From Halichoerus grypus (Eukaryota; Chordata; Mammalia; Carnivora; Phocidae): a DNA stretch of 64,000 bases. Shown here piece by piece: positions 1 to 11,659 of this stretch (the first letter of the stretch is position 1; the number at the start of each line of letters is the position of its first letter). Location: assembly GCF_964656455.1 (NCBI RefSeq), contig NC_135720.1, positions 101,444,696-101,508,695 of the forward strand. The letters run 5' to 3'. Position numbers and translations under genes: made by a program. Under the pieces are notes generated by a model that searched no databases, was not told where the DNA came from, and saw nothing but the letters and a program-made list of their open reading frames with translations.

Positions 1-1862
1 GGGGAGTTGGAGGTGGCTACTCAAAGTTTAACCTGCGGACCCTTCAGTTTGAGGACAGGAGCTGTACACTGGGGTCTGAGTCAACATACTGGCTAAAGTG
101 ACCTCTGTGGGAGCAAAGTAGTAATTTGAAGTTTGGTAGGAAACTGCTCTTTCAAAGTCTTGGGGGAAAGACTTGCAATTTCCATGAACCAGACATCTAT
201 AGAAAGGCAGCATGGCCCCCCTCAGATTTGTCATCCACCCATCCCAGCTAATTAGAGGCATCAATTAGCCAGGAAAAGAAAAGGAGTAGAAGAAATACCA
301 GGGGGAAAAAAACAACAAGCTTCCTTTGCTTAGATGTTTGCGTGCAGTAGCTCTTGGCATGGAGAGGGAGAGATGTCATAAATCAAGGTTAGAGTTTTTA
401 ACAATTACATAAGACTGAACACTTTAATGGCTGAACTGAGACTGTGTTTGACAAAATTAACAGGAATTATTTCTTTAGGGCAAATAATGGGGCTACCCAG
501 TTAACCTGAGCCAGGAAAAGGGGGAAAATAGGCCCACTGAAGACCTGCAAAAGGCCAATGAGATGCAAAATAGAGTCTGTTTATGACTACATCCCATGAG
601 TCATGTTTGTTCACATTGTGGTTACACTGCATGATCTGACAATTTTTGAAAGGAAGTGTTAACGTCTCCCATTTTGGCTATGTCTTCATATACTAGTCCT
701 TACATGTTTGCTCTGGTTTGCTTTGCATATTTTAAACTTATGTGACTAGAAAAATAAAGACTCCTGAAGGCTGGAAGTTCTTAAAATATACCTGTGTCAT
801 AATAAAATAGGTCTCTTTATCCAAAAAAAAAAAAATCTTCACATTAAGTTCTATTTTTTTTCTATATTAATGTCACAGTAGTTTTTAAAGTAAGTTTTTT
901 CTTGATATTTTTTCCATCCTGCATTTTAAAACTTTGTGTCATTTTGTTTGGGATTGCTTCTTGAAAACATTTAAGTAATGTTGTTTGCCTTGTCTATTTG
1001 CTTTTATTCTGGGTTTCCCTATTTCACTTTTGTTACCCAGTCCAATGGTATCTGTCTCATAGGAAAATGTAATCTTTTGTATTTATTTCGAGTACTTTTG
1101 GTGTATTTTTATTTATTTGTTTCAGTATAATGAAATTTAAACCTGGTAAATTATTTTAGGTTATTAATTTATCATGGGAACTTATTACCTCAGTTGTTTT
1201 TTTCCTGAGCTTCTGGTCAGGATTCTCTATTCCAAGTGATAAATACACAATTCAAAATAGCATAAGAAAAAAATATACACGTGTGTTAATGTATAGGCTT
1301 AAACAAGAAAAATACAGAACAGCAAAAGGGAAGCTGGCCTCAGTGTTGACAGAATATCAGGGCTTAACCAGTACCAGGTAATCTCCCCACATTTTTATTA
1401 CCAAGCTCAATGTCCTCTCTCTGTTGGCATCTTTCTCTCAGGCTTCTCCTCCATGTTGCTCCTACTCGAACAGCGATAACTTAGGCTCCTCTTCTTGTAA
1501 CTCAGAGTCTGAAGAGGGAAGAAGAGTCCTTTCCTATCTTGTCCTCAGTAAGACAAAGTGCAGGAAAGGATTCAGATTGACTTAGTTTTGATCAGATCCC
1601 TACAGTCAGACCAATGATTTTTGCTTGGGATTTAGGTCACCGTGACTGGAGATCTGAGATTCTGTTCATGGAAGGAAGGGGAAGGAATTACGGTGCAGAC
1701 AGACATGCTACTGCCACTAGGCCCCACTCTTGTGGGTGAGTCTGATTGTCTCTAGCAGTTCAGACATTTTGTAATCTATACTCATTAGCTTTGTGACTTA
1801 TATTATTATTTAATACATATTTTAATTAAGCTTTATATTTACATCTAATTTTTTTCCAGTAT
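1..1862. other. Unassigned AT-rich intergenic stretch
   Basis: I see no gene here. There is a short A-run at about 823-835. A stretch at about 1255-1660 has the blended CT-rich/AG-rich texture of a very old interspersed repeat (LTR or LINE debris), but I cannot name a family. No open frame in it resembles a known protein. Confidence 0.5.
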
Positions 1863-1878
1863 CTATATCCAAATTTTA

Positions 1879-2102
1879 GGGGTTTTTTTTTTAATTTTTT
1901 TATTGTTATGTTAATCCCCATACATTACATCATTAGTTTTAGATATAGTGTTCCATGATTCATTGTTTGTGCATAACACCCAATGCTCCATGCAGAACGT
2001 GCCCTCCTCAATACCCATCACCAGGCTAACCCATCCTCCCAACCCCCTCCCCTCTAGAACCCTCAGTTTGTTTTTCAGAGTCCATTGTCTCTCATGGCAT
2101 TC
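1879..2102 (-). mobile_element. 5'-truncated carnivore L1 3' end (copy a)
   Basis: The last ~220 bp of a carnivore-lineage L1 3' end lies in reverse orientation, with its A-tail read as the T-rich run at 1880-1915. The insertion is flanked by a perfect 16-bp target-site duplication, CTATATCCAAATTTTA, at 1863-1878 and 2103-2118. Its sequence matches the copies at 13375-13717 and 15008-15628, which fixes its identity. It is non-coding; the short open frame through it recurs in all three copies and is a by-product of the 3' untranslated region. Confidence 0.9.
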
Positions 2103-2118
2103 CTATATCCAAATTTTA

Positions 2119-2614
2119 AATGCAGCAGAATGTTTAACATGATTTCACATTCCCTCATCCATCTGCCATGTTGATACCATGTGAGGATTAAAAGTTCCAG
2201 GTTATTTTCAACTTTATAAGCTATGTTCCGATAATTATTTGTTTTAGCTATGCTCTTCCTGGCCCATTTATCCTTAATAATAGTAATTTTGTCTGCATGC
2301 ACCTTGCTGTTGAAAACTCTAAATCCAGCATGTGGTGTTGAACTTCGCTAATGCGGCCACTAAAAGAAATTGTTCATGGGGCATTTCCATGGAGGTTATT
2401 AGTAGAAAATCTACTTATGCAGACACTTGTTTGCATAGTAACATACACTTAACACTCTGGAGTACATTAAATCTATGTATAAGCAAAATGTATTCTAAGG
2501 TCTGGATCAGAATGCCTACTTCAGAAAGCTCTACTCACAGCATAGTCTCGGAGCAAATGTTCAAGCTAGCTGCTAGCCTAAAAGAATAATAACTTAGATT
2601 CCAAAAAGCCAGGA
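2119..2614. other. Unassigned stretch between two L1 pieces
   Basis: AT-rich DNA with no recognisable gene or repeat family. A 258-bp open frame at 2332-2589 has no recognisable domain and normal non-coding texture, so I treat it as chance. Confidence 0.4.
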
Positions 2615-3265
2615 AGCCATATCATACTTTTAAAATTTTTTTACTGTGGTAAGATATACATTACATAAATTTACCATTTTAACCCTTTTTAAGTATACAA
2701 TTCAGTGGCATTAGTTATATTCACAATGTTGTGCAAATATCATGCCATTTATTTCCCAAACTATTCCTCACCCCAAAGAGAAACTGTAACCATTTAGGAA
2801 TAATTTCCCATCCCTTCTCCCCTAATCCCTGATATCCCCTATTCTACTATTTCTCTCTATGAATTTGCCTATCTAGATATTTTATATAATTGCAATCATA
2901 CAATTATTTGTCCTTTTGTATCTGGCTTATTTCATATATTAAATATATAACATACACACACACACATATATAAAACATATATTATTTCCAAGATTCATCC
3001 AAACTGTGGTATATTTAAGAACCTTATTCCTTTTTATGGCTGAATAATATTATATGGTACATATATACCACATTTTATTGACCATTCATCTGTTGAGGGG
3101 CAATTGAGTTTTTCCCACCTCTTGGCTATTGTGAGTAATTTTCCTATGAACATGAATGTACAAGTATATTTGAGTCCCTGGTTTAATTCTTTGGGGTATA
3201 CACCTAAGAGTGGAATTGTTAGGTCATATGGTAATTCAACATTTAGTTTTTTGAGGAATAAACTT
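2615..3265 (-). mobile_element. Old L1 3' untranslated region (L1M-type)
   Basis: Reverse-oriented text typical of mammalian L1M 3' ends: an opening like 'gtggtaagatatacattacataaatt', then 'cagtggcattagt', 'tgaataatatt' and 'ggtatacacctaagagtgg' in consensus order. An alternating CA/TA run at about 2950-2985 lies inside it. It is well diverged and much older than the L1 copy at 1879-2102. The 3104-3529 open frame crosses from this L1 into a SINE and is not a gene. Confidence 0.8.
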
Positions 3266-3342
3266 TTTATAAAACCAAATGAACAGGGGTTGATGCTTCA
3301 AATTATAGAACCTTACAGAATTTTCAAAAATATTCAGAATAT

Positions 3343-3665
3343 AGGGGTGCCTTGGGACACCTGGGTGACTCAGTCAGTTAAGTGGCTGCCTTTGGCTCAG
3401 GTCATGATCCCAGGTGCTGGGATCGAGGCCCGCATTGGGCTCCTTGCTCAGCAGGGAGCCTGCTTCTCCCTCTGCCTGCTTCTCCCCCTGTTTGTGCTCT
3501 CTCTCTCTCTCTCTCTGACAAATAAATAAATAAAATCTTTTAAAAAAGAATATAGGGGTGCCTGGCTGGCTCAGTTGGAAAAGCATGCAACTCTTGATCT
3601 CAGGGTCATGGGTTTGAGCCCTATGTTGGGTGTAGAGATTACTTAAATAAGTAAACTTCAAAAAA
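3343..3665 (+). mobile_element. Older short tRNA-Lys SINE, split by a younger SINE
   Basis: An older Can-SINE-related copy with head GGGGTGCCT at 3344-3352, continuing at 3564 with a tRNA-Lys-like body (CTGGCTCAGTTGGAAAAGC, then an AACTCTTGATCTCAGGGTC-type middle) and an ACTTAAATAAGTAAA tail, without the CT-rich block of younger members. Its own target-site duplication, ATTCAGAATAT, is at 3332-3342 and 3666-3676. A younger SINE sits nine bases into its head. Confidence 0.85.
3353..3546 (+). mobile_element. Can-SINE (SINEC) nested in an older SINE
   Basis: Head, RNA polymerase III box-like segments, CT microsatellite and AAATAAATAAATAAAATCTTTT tail are all present. The 17-bp duplication AGAATATAGGGGTGCCT at 3336-3352 and 3547-3563 includes the first bases of the older SINE, which proves the order of insertion. 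Confidence 0.93.
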
Positions 3666-3676
3666 ATTCAGAATAT

Positions 3677-4055
3677 GGAATGTATGACCAATTAGAACGA
3701 CATGGGAGGAGAGATTCAAGTATTAGATGAGGATTTAACCAGATGATTCTTGAAATATTTAATAACCTGAAGAACTATGATAACATACTATTATGTCTCA
3801 TACTGTACTCATTTTATCTATCAATAAAATAAATCAAGTATAAGAAAAATCACCATAGCGTCTTAATCAGAAGAGTGCAATAGGCAGGTACAATCTGAAG
3901 AGATGCATCACGTACCATCAGAGTGTAACAGAGGTGCTCTGGGCCTAGAAAAATAAATCCCCAAACAAAGCAAAGAAACTAAACTAAAAGGATATACTTG
4001 AAAACCTTGGATAATACAGTAATATTGACTAATAAGATAATACTAGCACAACAGG
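3677..4055. other. Unassigned AT-rich stretch
   Basis: No gene, RNA or repeat family recognised. Confidence 0.4.
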
Positions 4056-4067
4056 AGAAGAGTTTTA

Positions 4068-4242
4068 TTTTTTTTTAAGATTTTATTTATTTATGAGAGT
4101 GAGAGCAATCACAGAGGGAGAGGGAGAAGCAGACTCCTTGCTGAGCAAGAACCCCGATACGGGACTTGATCCCAGGACCCTGGGATCATGACCTGAGCCA
4201 AAGGCAGATGCTTACCAGACTGAGCCACCAAGGTGCCCCAGA
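4068..4242 (-). mobile_element. Can-SINE (SINEC), antisense
   Basis: Reads T-run, AAGATTTTATTTATTTATGAGAG, then the reverse complement of the SINE body, ending in CCACCAAGGTGCCCC. It is flanked by the 12-bp duplication AGAAGAGTTTTA at 4056-4067 and 4243-4254. The CT block is degraded, indicating moderate age. Confidence 0.92.
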
Positions 4243-4254
4243 AGAAGAGTTTTA

Positions 4255-5024
4255 AAGGAAACAAATAGACTTCTACCAAGACGAAATTGGGTTAGAAATA
4301 CATATAGAAGATGTAGTGACATAATGAGTTTAAGTGGTGGACTAATATATATCAACCTTAATAAGACTTGAGGTGTATAAATATACAAATATAAGACAAG
4401 CCTTATCAGGTGAAAGTTGTGGGAACTCAGCTTCAGACCCAACTCCAGAGGCAATCGTCATATTCAAGCCTCCACCCCATACCATAGAATCTTAGTGTAT
4501 CTTGGAAACTATAAAGTATCTTTGAGATACTTTGTACACCTGAGATCCTATGATGCTATGCTGTTATGTTTAACTATAAATTTATTTCACTTATCAATAC
4601 AATGCATTTAGATTAAGAAGGAAAAAAAAAAACATGATGGTGCCATACACCAACCACTAGGCAGCTTTAACTCAGGAATTTAGGATCTGGACCTTTCAGA
4701 CAATTTTCCAAATGAACCCCTAACTGTAAGTCATCACTGGAGAATACCTGCTCAGAATACCTGTGTTGTTTCAGCACTAAAAGAAACCCATTGGAATTAA
4801 CACAGATCACAGATCAAAACTGTCATTTAAATATAACATCAGTGAGCAGTAAAACCCCAATATAGAGAAACTAGCTTGTGTTCTAGGTATTATTATATCT
4901 ATATATTGGTATTCCCTACATATTAAATGTCTTTTTCGGAGGAGGAAATCTTTTGTGTTCATTATTTCTATGATTATTAAAACATCTCTTTGGATAGATT
5001 TCAGTAAAACCATACTACCCTAGG
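4255..5024. other. Unassigned intergenic stretch
   Basis: Nothing recognisable apart from a short A-run at about 4622-4632. Confidence 0.4.
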
Positions 5025-5200
5025 ACTTTAGAAGATGAAAGACTCTTGAAGTTCCCTGGTCTGCACTTTACCATCAGGGAGAATGAAGCTCAGAGACACT
5101 AAGGGATTTGCCTCAGATATCCAGTGAGGTAGTGGCAGAAGTTGCTCAGAGATTCTGGGATTCAGAGACTCTGTCCTAAACCTCCTGTCATAATTGTTTT
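5025..5200 (-). repeat. MIR-family SINE, antisense
   Basis: Contains the reverse-strand MIR core signature (GAATGAAGCTCAGAGACACTAAGGGATTTGCC), corresponding to the 'aaactgaggcccagagaggttaagt' stretch of the consensus, with a MIR3-like 5' side. Strongly diverged, as expected for this pre-eutherian element. Confidence 0.65.
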
Positions 5201-6329
5201 TCCTTTTTTGTGAATCCATGAATGCATCGCTTGAATTATAGTGAAGAAAACATGACTGGAAGGAAGTGGTTTGCTCTTGGGTCCTGGGATAACTGGTCAA
5301 GACTGTACTTGCTATTTGTTTTCTACATCTCCACTGCCATGGTCCTCCTTTTCAGCTAACCTCGTTCTCATATGTGTCTCATGTTCATGTAGCCTATGCA
5401 GTCAGTGCCCAGAACCCAGGACACGGAGCAGAAAAGGAGACAACAAGTTTGGGTTACTTCCATGGACACAGGAAGTACCAACAGTCATGATGCCAAGTTC
5501 CGGAAGAGTAGAAAATCCAGGGGTGTCTAGAAGACCTGCTTCTGTTGGAGGCCCCTTACCACATGCCCAGCCACACTCGTGACTCCTGATGCTGAAAGCA
5601 GGTACCCCTTTAAGGAATGAAATGGTGCCAACCGGTGACCATAGCCAGGGATCCTGCAGTTTGAGAAGGCTTCTCCGAGTGTGCATTAGAAATCTGGATC
5701 AAGTCTGCATCAGCCATGCCAAAGTTATTACTGCCAGGAAGGAAGCAGCTTCTCAAATGAAAAGAAGATAAATAAGCTTCTTTGTCATACCAGTTCCAGA
5801 CAAAAATAGCTGAAATGCTACTTAATATGAAGCAAATTGCTGTAGAGGTACAGAGCTTGTTCTCATTTTAAGGAATCTGCATCTAGGTATTTAAGTCTTC
5901 AAAAAAAACATGAGATACAATATGCTCTTCATTGAGCATCTTAAGTGATTTAATTTTTTTCTGGTATAATACTTAATTTTATTTCCAAACTTTAGTTATA
6001 TTTTAGAGTTGATGGCAATTCATATTTCCATCATTTGAATCTTCTTTTTCCCATAGCCACTCAAATAGAATGAGGACAGTTCTAGAGTTTCTCGAAACCA
6101 AGAAAGGATTTGTGTTGAAAAGATCACTCTGGGCAAGCACCAGGTGGCAATAAATAGCATCAAGCATAAGTGTAATTTGGCCAGGGGAAACATCAATTTC
6201 ATCATCATAAAATTCCAGTTACTTCACCTTACTCTTTAGTCTGTACTTTTTTCACTTTTTTTTTCCTTTGAAGTAAAAGCAACTCTTTTGTTTGCTATTT
6301 TGTACCTTGCATCAAAATTTCAGTACTTC
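5201..6329. other. Unassigned intergenic stretch
   Basis: No gene is supported. Overlapping open frames of 60-103 codons on both strands at 5271-5771 lie in locally GC-richer DNA but show no domain, signal peptide or splice context that would make one of them credible. Confidence 0.4.
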
Positions 6330-6536
6330 TTTGGATGCCTGGGTGGCTCAGTCAGTCAAGCAGCTGCCTTTGGCTCAGGTCATGATCCCAGGATCCTGGG
6401 ATCAAGCCCCATACTGGGCTCCTTGCTCAGTGGGAAGCCTGCTTCTCCCCTGCCTGCCACTCCCCCGCTTGTGCTCTCTCTCCTTCTCTCTCTCTCTTTC
6501 TGTCAAATAATAATAAAAAAAAAATCCAGTACTTCC
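6330..6536 (+). mobile_element. Can-SINE (SINEC)
   Basis: Nearly full length, with head GATGCCTGGGTGGCTCAG, duplicated CAGGATCCTGGGATCAAGCC box-B region, long CT block and an AATAATAATAAA-type tail. Target-site duplication CAGTACTTC at 6321-6329 and 6537-6545. Confidence 0.92.
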
Positions 6537-6879
6537 AGCTGCAACTGTTTTATGGCATGAAACCATGACTTTAATGATACTTAAAGATATCCTCAGTGCT
6601 TGTTTGCTCCTGCTCTTTTTTCCTGATGTCTACAAATTCCAGTTTGGGTGATTGTGGCTGGCAGCCTTAAAAAGAAATACAGGTCATGCTTACAGAGGTC
6701 CTAAGACCTGGCTGCTCTGGTGTGACAGATCATGGGCAGGCTACTAACCAAGGACTTAAATTGCTAACATAGCCTCTTCTCTGCTCACCACTACTTCTCC
6801 TTCTGAAATTGGTGTTAAGAGTTACCTGCCCCTTCTCCCACCCTGGATCACGACTTGGGCAAATTCACCCTATTCACAT

Positions 6880-7130
6880 ATATCTAGAAAGATGAACTAC
6901 CCTTAACTTCTCTATTTATGATCTCTTTGATTTTTCCTTCCCCCAGCAAACCTAAACTGGGCCATACACCTGTGTTCACTCTTATAATCACTTCCTATTA
7001 AGGGCCTATCTTCTTGACTAGTTTATAAGCCTTTAGAAGGCAGGAGCTCTGCACTACTCATCTTCCTATGCTCTAAGGTATTAGACACAGAGTAAGTGCT
7101 CAGAGAAACTTGTTCAGTTAAATAATTCAA
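6880..7130 (+). repeat. L2 LINE 3' end
   Basis: The text 'tataagcctttagaaggcaggagctctg...gacacagagtaagtgctcagagaaac' follows the L2 3' terminus consensus (AAGCTCCATGAGGGCAGG...AGTAGGTGCTCAATAAA). The 5' limit is vague. Confidence 0.65.
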
Positions 7131-7320
7131 AGACCCAAGGTGGGCTTCTTAAAGTGGGTTAAATGATATCTTGGGATATTTCTTAGTGTATTATTGACTT
7201 TTTCATTAGCGATTTATTAATTGCAAAGGAATGAGCATAATATTTAGAGTTGCATGGATTTGAGTTTAAATTACAAATCGATCATTCATCTATATATGGT
7301 ATGATTTAAACTTCTTGGGT

Positions 7321-7501
7321 GGGACGCCTGGGTCACTCAGTCAGTTAAGTGTCTGCCTTTGGCTCAGGTCATAATCCCAGGGTCCTGGGATTGAGTCCTG
7401 CATTGGGCTCCCTGCTCAGTGGGGAGCCTGCTTTTCCCTCTGCCTGCTGTTTCCCCTGCTTGTGCTCTCTCTCTAATAAATAAATAAAATCTTAAAAAAA
7501 A
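7321..7501 (+). mobile_element. Can-SINE (SINEC)
   Basis: Complete body with a shortened CT block and a TAATAAATAAATAAAATC tail. Flanked by a 14-bp duplication with one mismatch, TAAACTTCTTGGGT at 7307-7320 and TAAACTTTTTGGGT at 7502-7515. Confidence 0.92.
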
Positions 7502-7515
7502 TAAACTTTTTGGGT

Positions 7516-7959
7516 ATCGGTTTCCTTGTCTTATCTTTCAAATGGGATACTGATGCTTCTTTTATAAGATTTTTATAGGGATTAAATTGACATAAAACTG
7601 TTAATCATTATATTTGTCACATATCATCTTAACTTCTCTATCTTAACAAGAAAATACAACTATTTCCATCTTTAGTAAGATTGCATTCAGGAAAGGTTTT
7701 GGACTTTGGTTAATGATCAAACACATTTACAAAACTGTAGAGCTAATGGAACCTTAAAAATTAGGAAATCCAGTGGTTTGCAAGCTTTCATAGCTATGAG
7801 GTGCTCTGTTCAAGCAAAATCCTTCTAGATGATCCCAAACCAAAAATTAGGTCAGATGTTGAAGCAATGGTGGAGATAGTTGAATCATATCTCATCACAT
7901 TTCTTTTCTCCAATTCAGTGAGCATCAATGAAGGAAATTGCTGATTTTCTAAGATTCTT
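7516..7959. other. Unassigned stretch
   Basis: AT-rich, with no recognisable element. Confidence 0.4.
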
Positions 7960-8125
7960 CAAATGCATTTTTTAAATCTAGTGGACGGTCCAGCACCCTC
8001 CTCTTATAGATGAAAAGAATCAGACAGCCTATTATACCTTCAAAGCCACATAGCTCACTAATGTCAGAGCTGTGGCAAGAGCTAGATTCCCTGATTTTCA
8101 ATGTGGAGCTTTATTCCACTCAACA
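7960..8125 (-). repeat. MIR-family SINE, antisense
   Basis: The text 'ctcctcttatagatgaaaagaatcagacagcc...caaagccacatagctcactaatgtcagagctgtggcaagagctagattcc' aligns with the reverse MIR core, including the 'acacagctagt...ggcagagc' segment. Confidence 0.65.
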
Positions 8126-8224
8126 TAGAGCTGCACACATATTCAGTATGAACAGGAAAATTGGTCCCATATTGATCTGCCAGTCCCAGCATGTCCAGGT
8201 AACAAGAAAAACAATATCTTATTT

Positions 8225-8450
8225 TTATTGAGGGTTTACTGTATATCAAACACCATGCTATGTATTTCAAAAATCACTGTTTCATCTAAGCATTGCAACA
8301 ACCCTACGATTTGAATATCATTATCCCCATTTGACGATGGAGAATTTGAGTATTAGAGAGGTCCAATAATTTGCTGAAAGTTACCCAGCAAGAATCTCTC
8401 ATGATCTGTGCTAAACTCAGTCCTTTCTAACACCAAAATCCACACTGAAA
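8225..8450 (-). repeat. MIR SINE, antisense, nearly full length
   Basis: Starts with the reversed MIR 3' end ('tttattgagggtttactgtatatcaaacacc'), continues through 'caacaaccctacgatttgaatatcattatccccattt' and runs into the core ('aatttgctgaaagttacccagcaa'). Consensus order is preserved. A separate MIR copy lies just upstream. Confidence 0.75.
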
Positions 8451-9059
8451 CAACAACATTGTATTTAGGAAACTAAGAAAATAGATATAAATATTGTTTC
8501 CATAAGTAATCTTAGAAAATTTCAAGGCCAAGCAAAGATACTGACTCCAGTCAGGGTCATCATTCATTCAGTTACAAGTTTCCCACTGCATGCAATTGAA
8601 AAAGATCTATTAATTATTTTGCTTTGCTTTAATAAGCCATTTTCTTGATGAAAAAGCCATTCATACCATTCCTTTTTAAACTGTGCTTGTATTTCTCAAG
8701 CACATTTAAATTTTACAAGTGTTTATTTCCTAAGAGGAAACTAAATTTAGTCAATATTTTTCTAAGAAAACAGTCTTTGATTCATGGCAAGTCACTACTA
8801 TTAAACTTTTAAATTAAAAAACAAAGAAGTATAATAATAACTAGTTGTTAAAAATGAATCTAGACTTACATTGCAAAAGCAATTTTAACAGGAAATAAAA
8901 TTATGAATATTTTTGTGACACTCTTGTATCAATTCTTGTTTATATAACTCCAAAAGTATCCATCGTAAAAGTCAAATATTTAATCGAGAAATTGTTTCTT
9001 CACTGATTTTTTCTAGTATATTCACTTGTTTTTTACCTGTCTGTGCAAAATATAGTTAT
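8451..9059. other. Unassigned AT-rich stretch
   Basis: Very AT-rich, no open frame of note, no family recognised. Confidence 0.45.
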
Positions 9060-9597
9060 TCTACTTTTATATTGATTACAACCTTTCATTCTTAGAAACC
9101 CTACAGGTTCATTTTGGCCTAAATTCTCCAAGGTAGCATGGAAGGCCCATCTCAATATTGCCCTAAACTGTCCTCAGATTCATCATTCAAAATCTTCCCA
9201 CACTTAACCTCTCCTCCAAGAACAATGAATTTTAAGATATCTCCCAAGTACTATGTCCTGTATGTCTGTATGTTTTGCACATATTTCTTCATGGAATCTT
9301 TACAGTCCTTTCTCTGTTGAACCCTTTCTTTAAAAACAACTGAGATGTTACTTACTCCACCCTCAGATATTTAGATCTTTCCTCCTTTACTATACTTCTA
9401 CTGTAGTCTGTTCACAACATGATTATAAAATTTAGAATATCTTACACTTGATTTGCATCTGTATCTATCTATCTACTTACCTCTCTGTCTATAGGGAGAG
9501 AGGAAAATACACGCATCCAGAGAGAAAGGAACACATCCTATTTATCTTTGTATCCCCACAGGCTTGCACAGTACCAACAAAAGTATTCTAAATATTT
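9060..9597 (+). repeat. L2 LINE 3' region
   Basis: Pyrimidine-rich L2-like text ending in 'tttatctttgtatccccacaggcttgcacagtaccaac', which matches the end of the L2 3' UTR ('tgtatccccagcgcctagcacagtgcc'). A small CTAT-repeat lies at about 9460-9480. Confidence 0.6.
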
Positions 9598-9639
9598 CTA
9601 AATAATTTCATCTTTTTTTAAGTCTGTGAAGTGTGGCAT

Positions 9640-9770
9640 AGATATTTTCATTTCCATTTTGCACGTCATAAGATGAGATAAAGTTCCAAAATCACAGAGT
9701 AAGTCAGAGCCATAGCTGGAATCAGAGAACAGGCATCCTGAAAAAGAGGTCCAGAGCCTTCCCGCTCTAC
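9640..9770 (-). repeat. MIR fragment, antisense
   Basis: Weak but ordered match to the reversed MIR core ('ttccattttgcacgtcataagatgagataaagttccaaaatcacagagtaagtcagagcc'). It overlaps the end of the preceding L2 debris. Confidence 0.5.
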
Positions 9771-9979
9771 CAATGAATTGCAAAAATACTCTATTTTTAT
9801 AGAGATATAAAAGTCATATTTCTTTTTTAAAAAATCACTAGTAATTTCCCCTGTTCCACAGGAAGAAGAGATATCCTGTGTCAGATAGGCATATGTTCTT
9901 AGGCGCAATCCAAGGAAGGTTTTGCCAAATTACTATATATTCTGGGTGCAAATAGATTTTCTGTCATTCATATTATCTC

Positions 9980-10350
9980 TTTTTTTAAACTACTTTATTG
10001 AGGTATAATTGGCATACAAGAAAATGCATATGTACAAAGTGGACAATTTGATAACTTATGACACATGCACACTCCTATTAAACTATACATCAAGAGAGTG
10101 AATATCCATAACATCCAAAAGTTTCATTATGCCCCTTTATAATCTATCCTATACTGCCCCCATCCCCAAGCTACCTCAAGCATATCTGTTTTCTGTCCCT
10201 GTAGATTAGTTGGCGTTTTCTAGAGTTTTCCATAAATGGAATCATAAAGTATGTACTCTTTTGTGGCAGGGGAGGGGAGGTTTGGCTTCTCTCACCCAAT
10301 ATAATTATTTTGAGACTCATCTATGCTGTTATGCATATCAATAATAATTC
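9980..10350 (-). mobile_element. Old L1 3' untranslated region
   Basis: Opens with the diagnostic reversed L1 text 'ctactttattgaggtataattggcatac' and continues with 'tgataacttatgacacatgcacac', 'aagtttcattatgcccctttataatc' and 'cataaatggaatcataaagtatgtactcttttgtg'. Different subfamily from the copy at 2615. Confidence 0.8.
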
Positions 10351-10879
10351 CTAAAGTCACTATTTGCTCTAATCTGCTATGATTTCAAGGGGGACATACC
10401 CCATTTATCTTAAACTATTACCATCGTTGACTCAGATTTATTGCATTACCCTAACTCTTCCTCATTTTCTTAGGCCATCAATCAGATCCCTTCTATTGTA
10501 TTGTCCTTTGAGATATACATTTCTAGATTCAATCATATCTCTTAGAAAATAAGGCTTTAAAAAGCTAGCCCAAAGAATTTAGAGAGGTGAAGTCATTTTA
10601 TGGTCTGTTCAAATCCATATGTCATCTAATGTTCTGTCAATGCTGTTCTTAGTTGATTGTATTACACAACATGAAGTGGGGCCTTTGCAGACTTCCTGTC
10701 TCAATATTTCCAAATAAATACTACCTGATCTCAGTATTTCTCCATTTTCCCTGTAATGTAAGCCTATTTCCCCTTTCTTCATTTTATCCATCCATCCAGC
10801 AGTAAATTCTCCCCAGATGCTCCAAATAAGTTCCCTCCAGTAGAACTTCCTCATTGTCAATAGTCATGATTCATATCTT
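10351..10879. other. Unassigned stretch, possibly L2 debris
   Basis: Pyrimidine-rich on the + strand and continuous with the L2 match downstream, but too diverged to call. The 83-codon reverse frame at 10609-10860 is not supported. Confidence 0.35.
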
Positions 10880-11480
10880 CATTTACTTGCATTACTTCCC
10901 ACAAATTAGTCCTTTGGCTGTACCATAATACTGCCATGCATCCCTGAGACTCTCTCCTCTTTGTCTTTGTCTTTCAGGAAAGAAAGAACATGATGCTTCT
11001 GAGAAAATATATTTCTTTTTTATTATTTTAAAGATTTTTATTTATTTATTTGACAGAAAGAGACACAGCGAGAGAGGGAACACAAGCAGGGGGAGTGGGA
11101 GAGGAAGAAACAGGCTTCCCGCGGAGTGGGGAGCCCGATGCAGGACTCGATCCCAGGACTCAGGGATCATGACCTGAGCCGAAGGCAGACGCTTAATGAC
11201 TGAGACACCCAGGCGCCCCAAATATATTCCTTTTTATCTGGAATGTCCCCTCCCTATCAATCTCATTTTTACCAACCATTTTTTTCTAGCCTCACTTTGA
11301 ATTCTTTCCCCAGTCTCTCCAAACCCACCCATTTCAAAGTCTTATGCTTTCCATGTGCTCCCATAGCACTTCATTTGCACCACTACTGTGCATTTAGTCT
11401 CATTAACTTTGTGGTAGGGTTAAGTATACATAAGATATCTTCCTATTGCCTGTGAACTCTCAAGTGGCAGCTTTGAATCT
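10880..11480 (+). repeat. L2 LINE 3' region, interrupted by a SINE
   Basis: L2-like text on both sides of the SINE at 11021-11219: 'cttgcattacttcccacaaattag...cctctttgtctttg' before it and 'ctggaatgtcccctccc...catagcacttcatttgcaccactactgtgc...gtgaactctcaagtggcag' after it. The two halves join in consensus order. Confidence 0.6.
11021..11219 (-). mobile_element. Can-SINE (SINEC), antisense, inside L2
   Basis: Well-preserved reverse copy with GACACAGCGAGAGAGGGAACACAAGCAGGGGGAGTGGGAGAGG in its middle, the form of the younger subfamily. The flanking duplication is AAATATATTTCTTTTT at 11005-11020 and its near copy from 11220. Confidence 0.92.
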
Positions 11481-11659
11481 CTGAAAATGCCTTTCACCCA
11501 TGGGATCAATATTATCTGAGTAGCTTTTGTGTCATTGTCCCTTCTTTGAACAGGTGCAAAATGTTCCATGGTGATCTTCCCACCACTTCTCCTTGTGGAT
11601 CAGCAGGTCTCTTTCTGGGTCAATTTCCTTATTCTCCTTCCAAACTCTTTCATCCTTTA

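Noticed and set aside
3344..3460. tRNA-Lys-like sequences in SINE heads as tRNA genes
   Set aside because: They are the tRNA-derived heads of Can-SINEs, lack a full cloverleaf, and recur at every SINE.
3104..3529. 141-codon open frame
   Set aside because: A composite of old L1 and a nested SINE.
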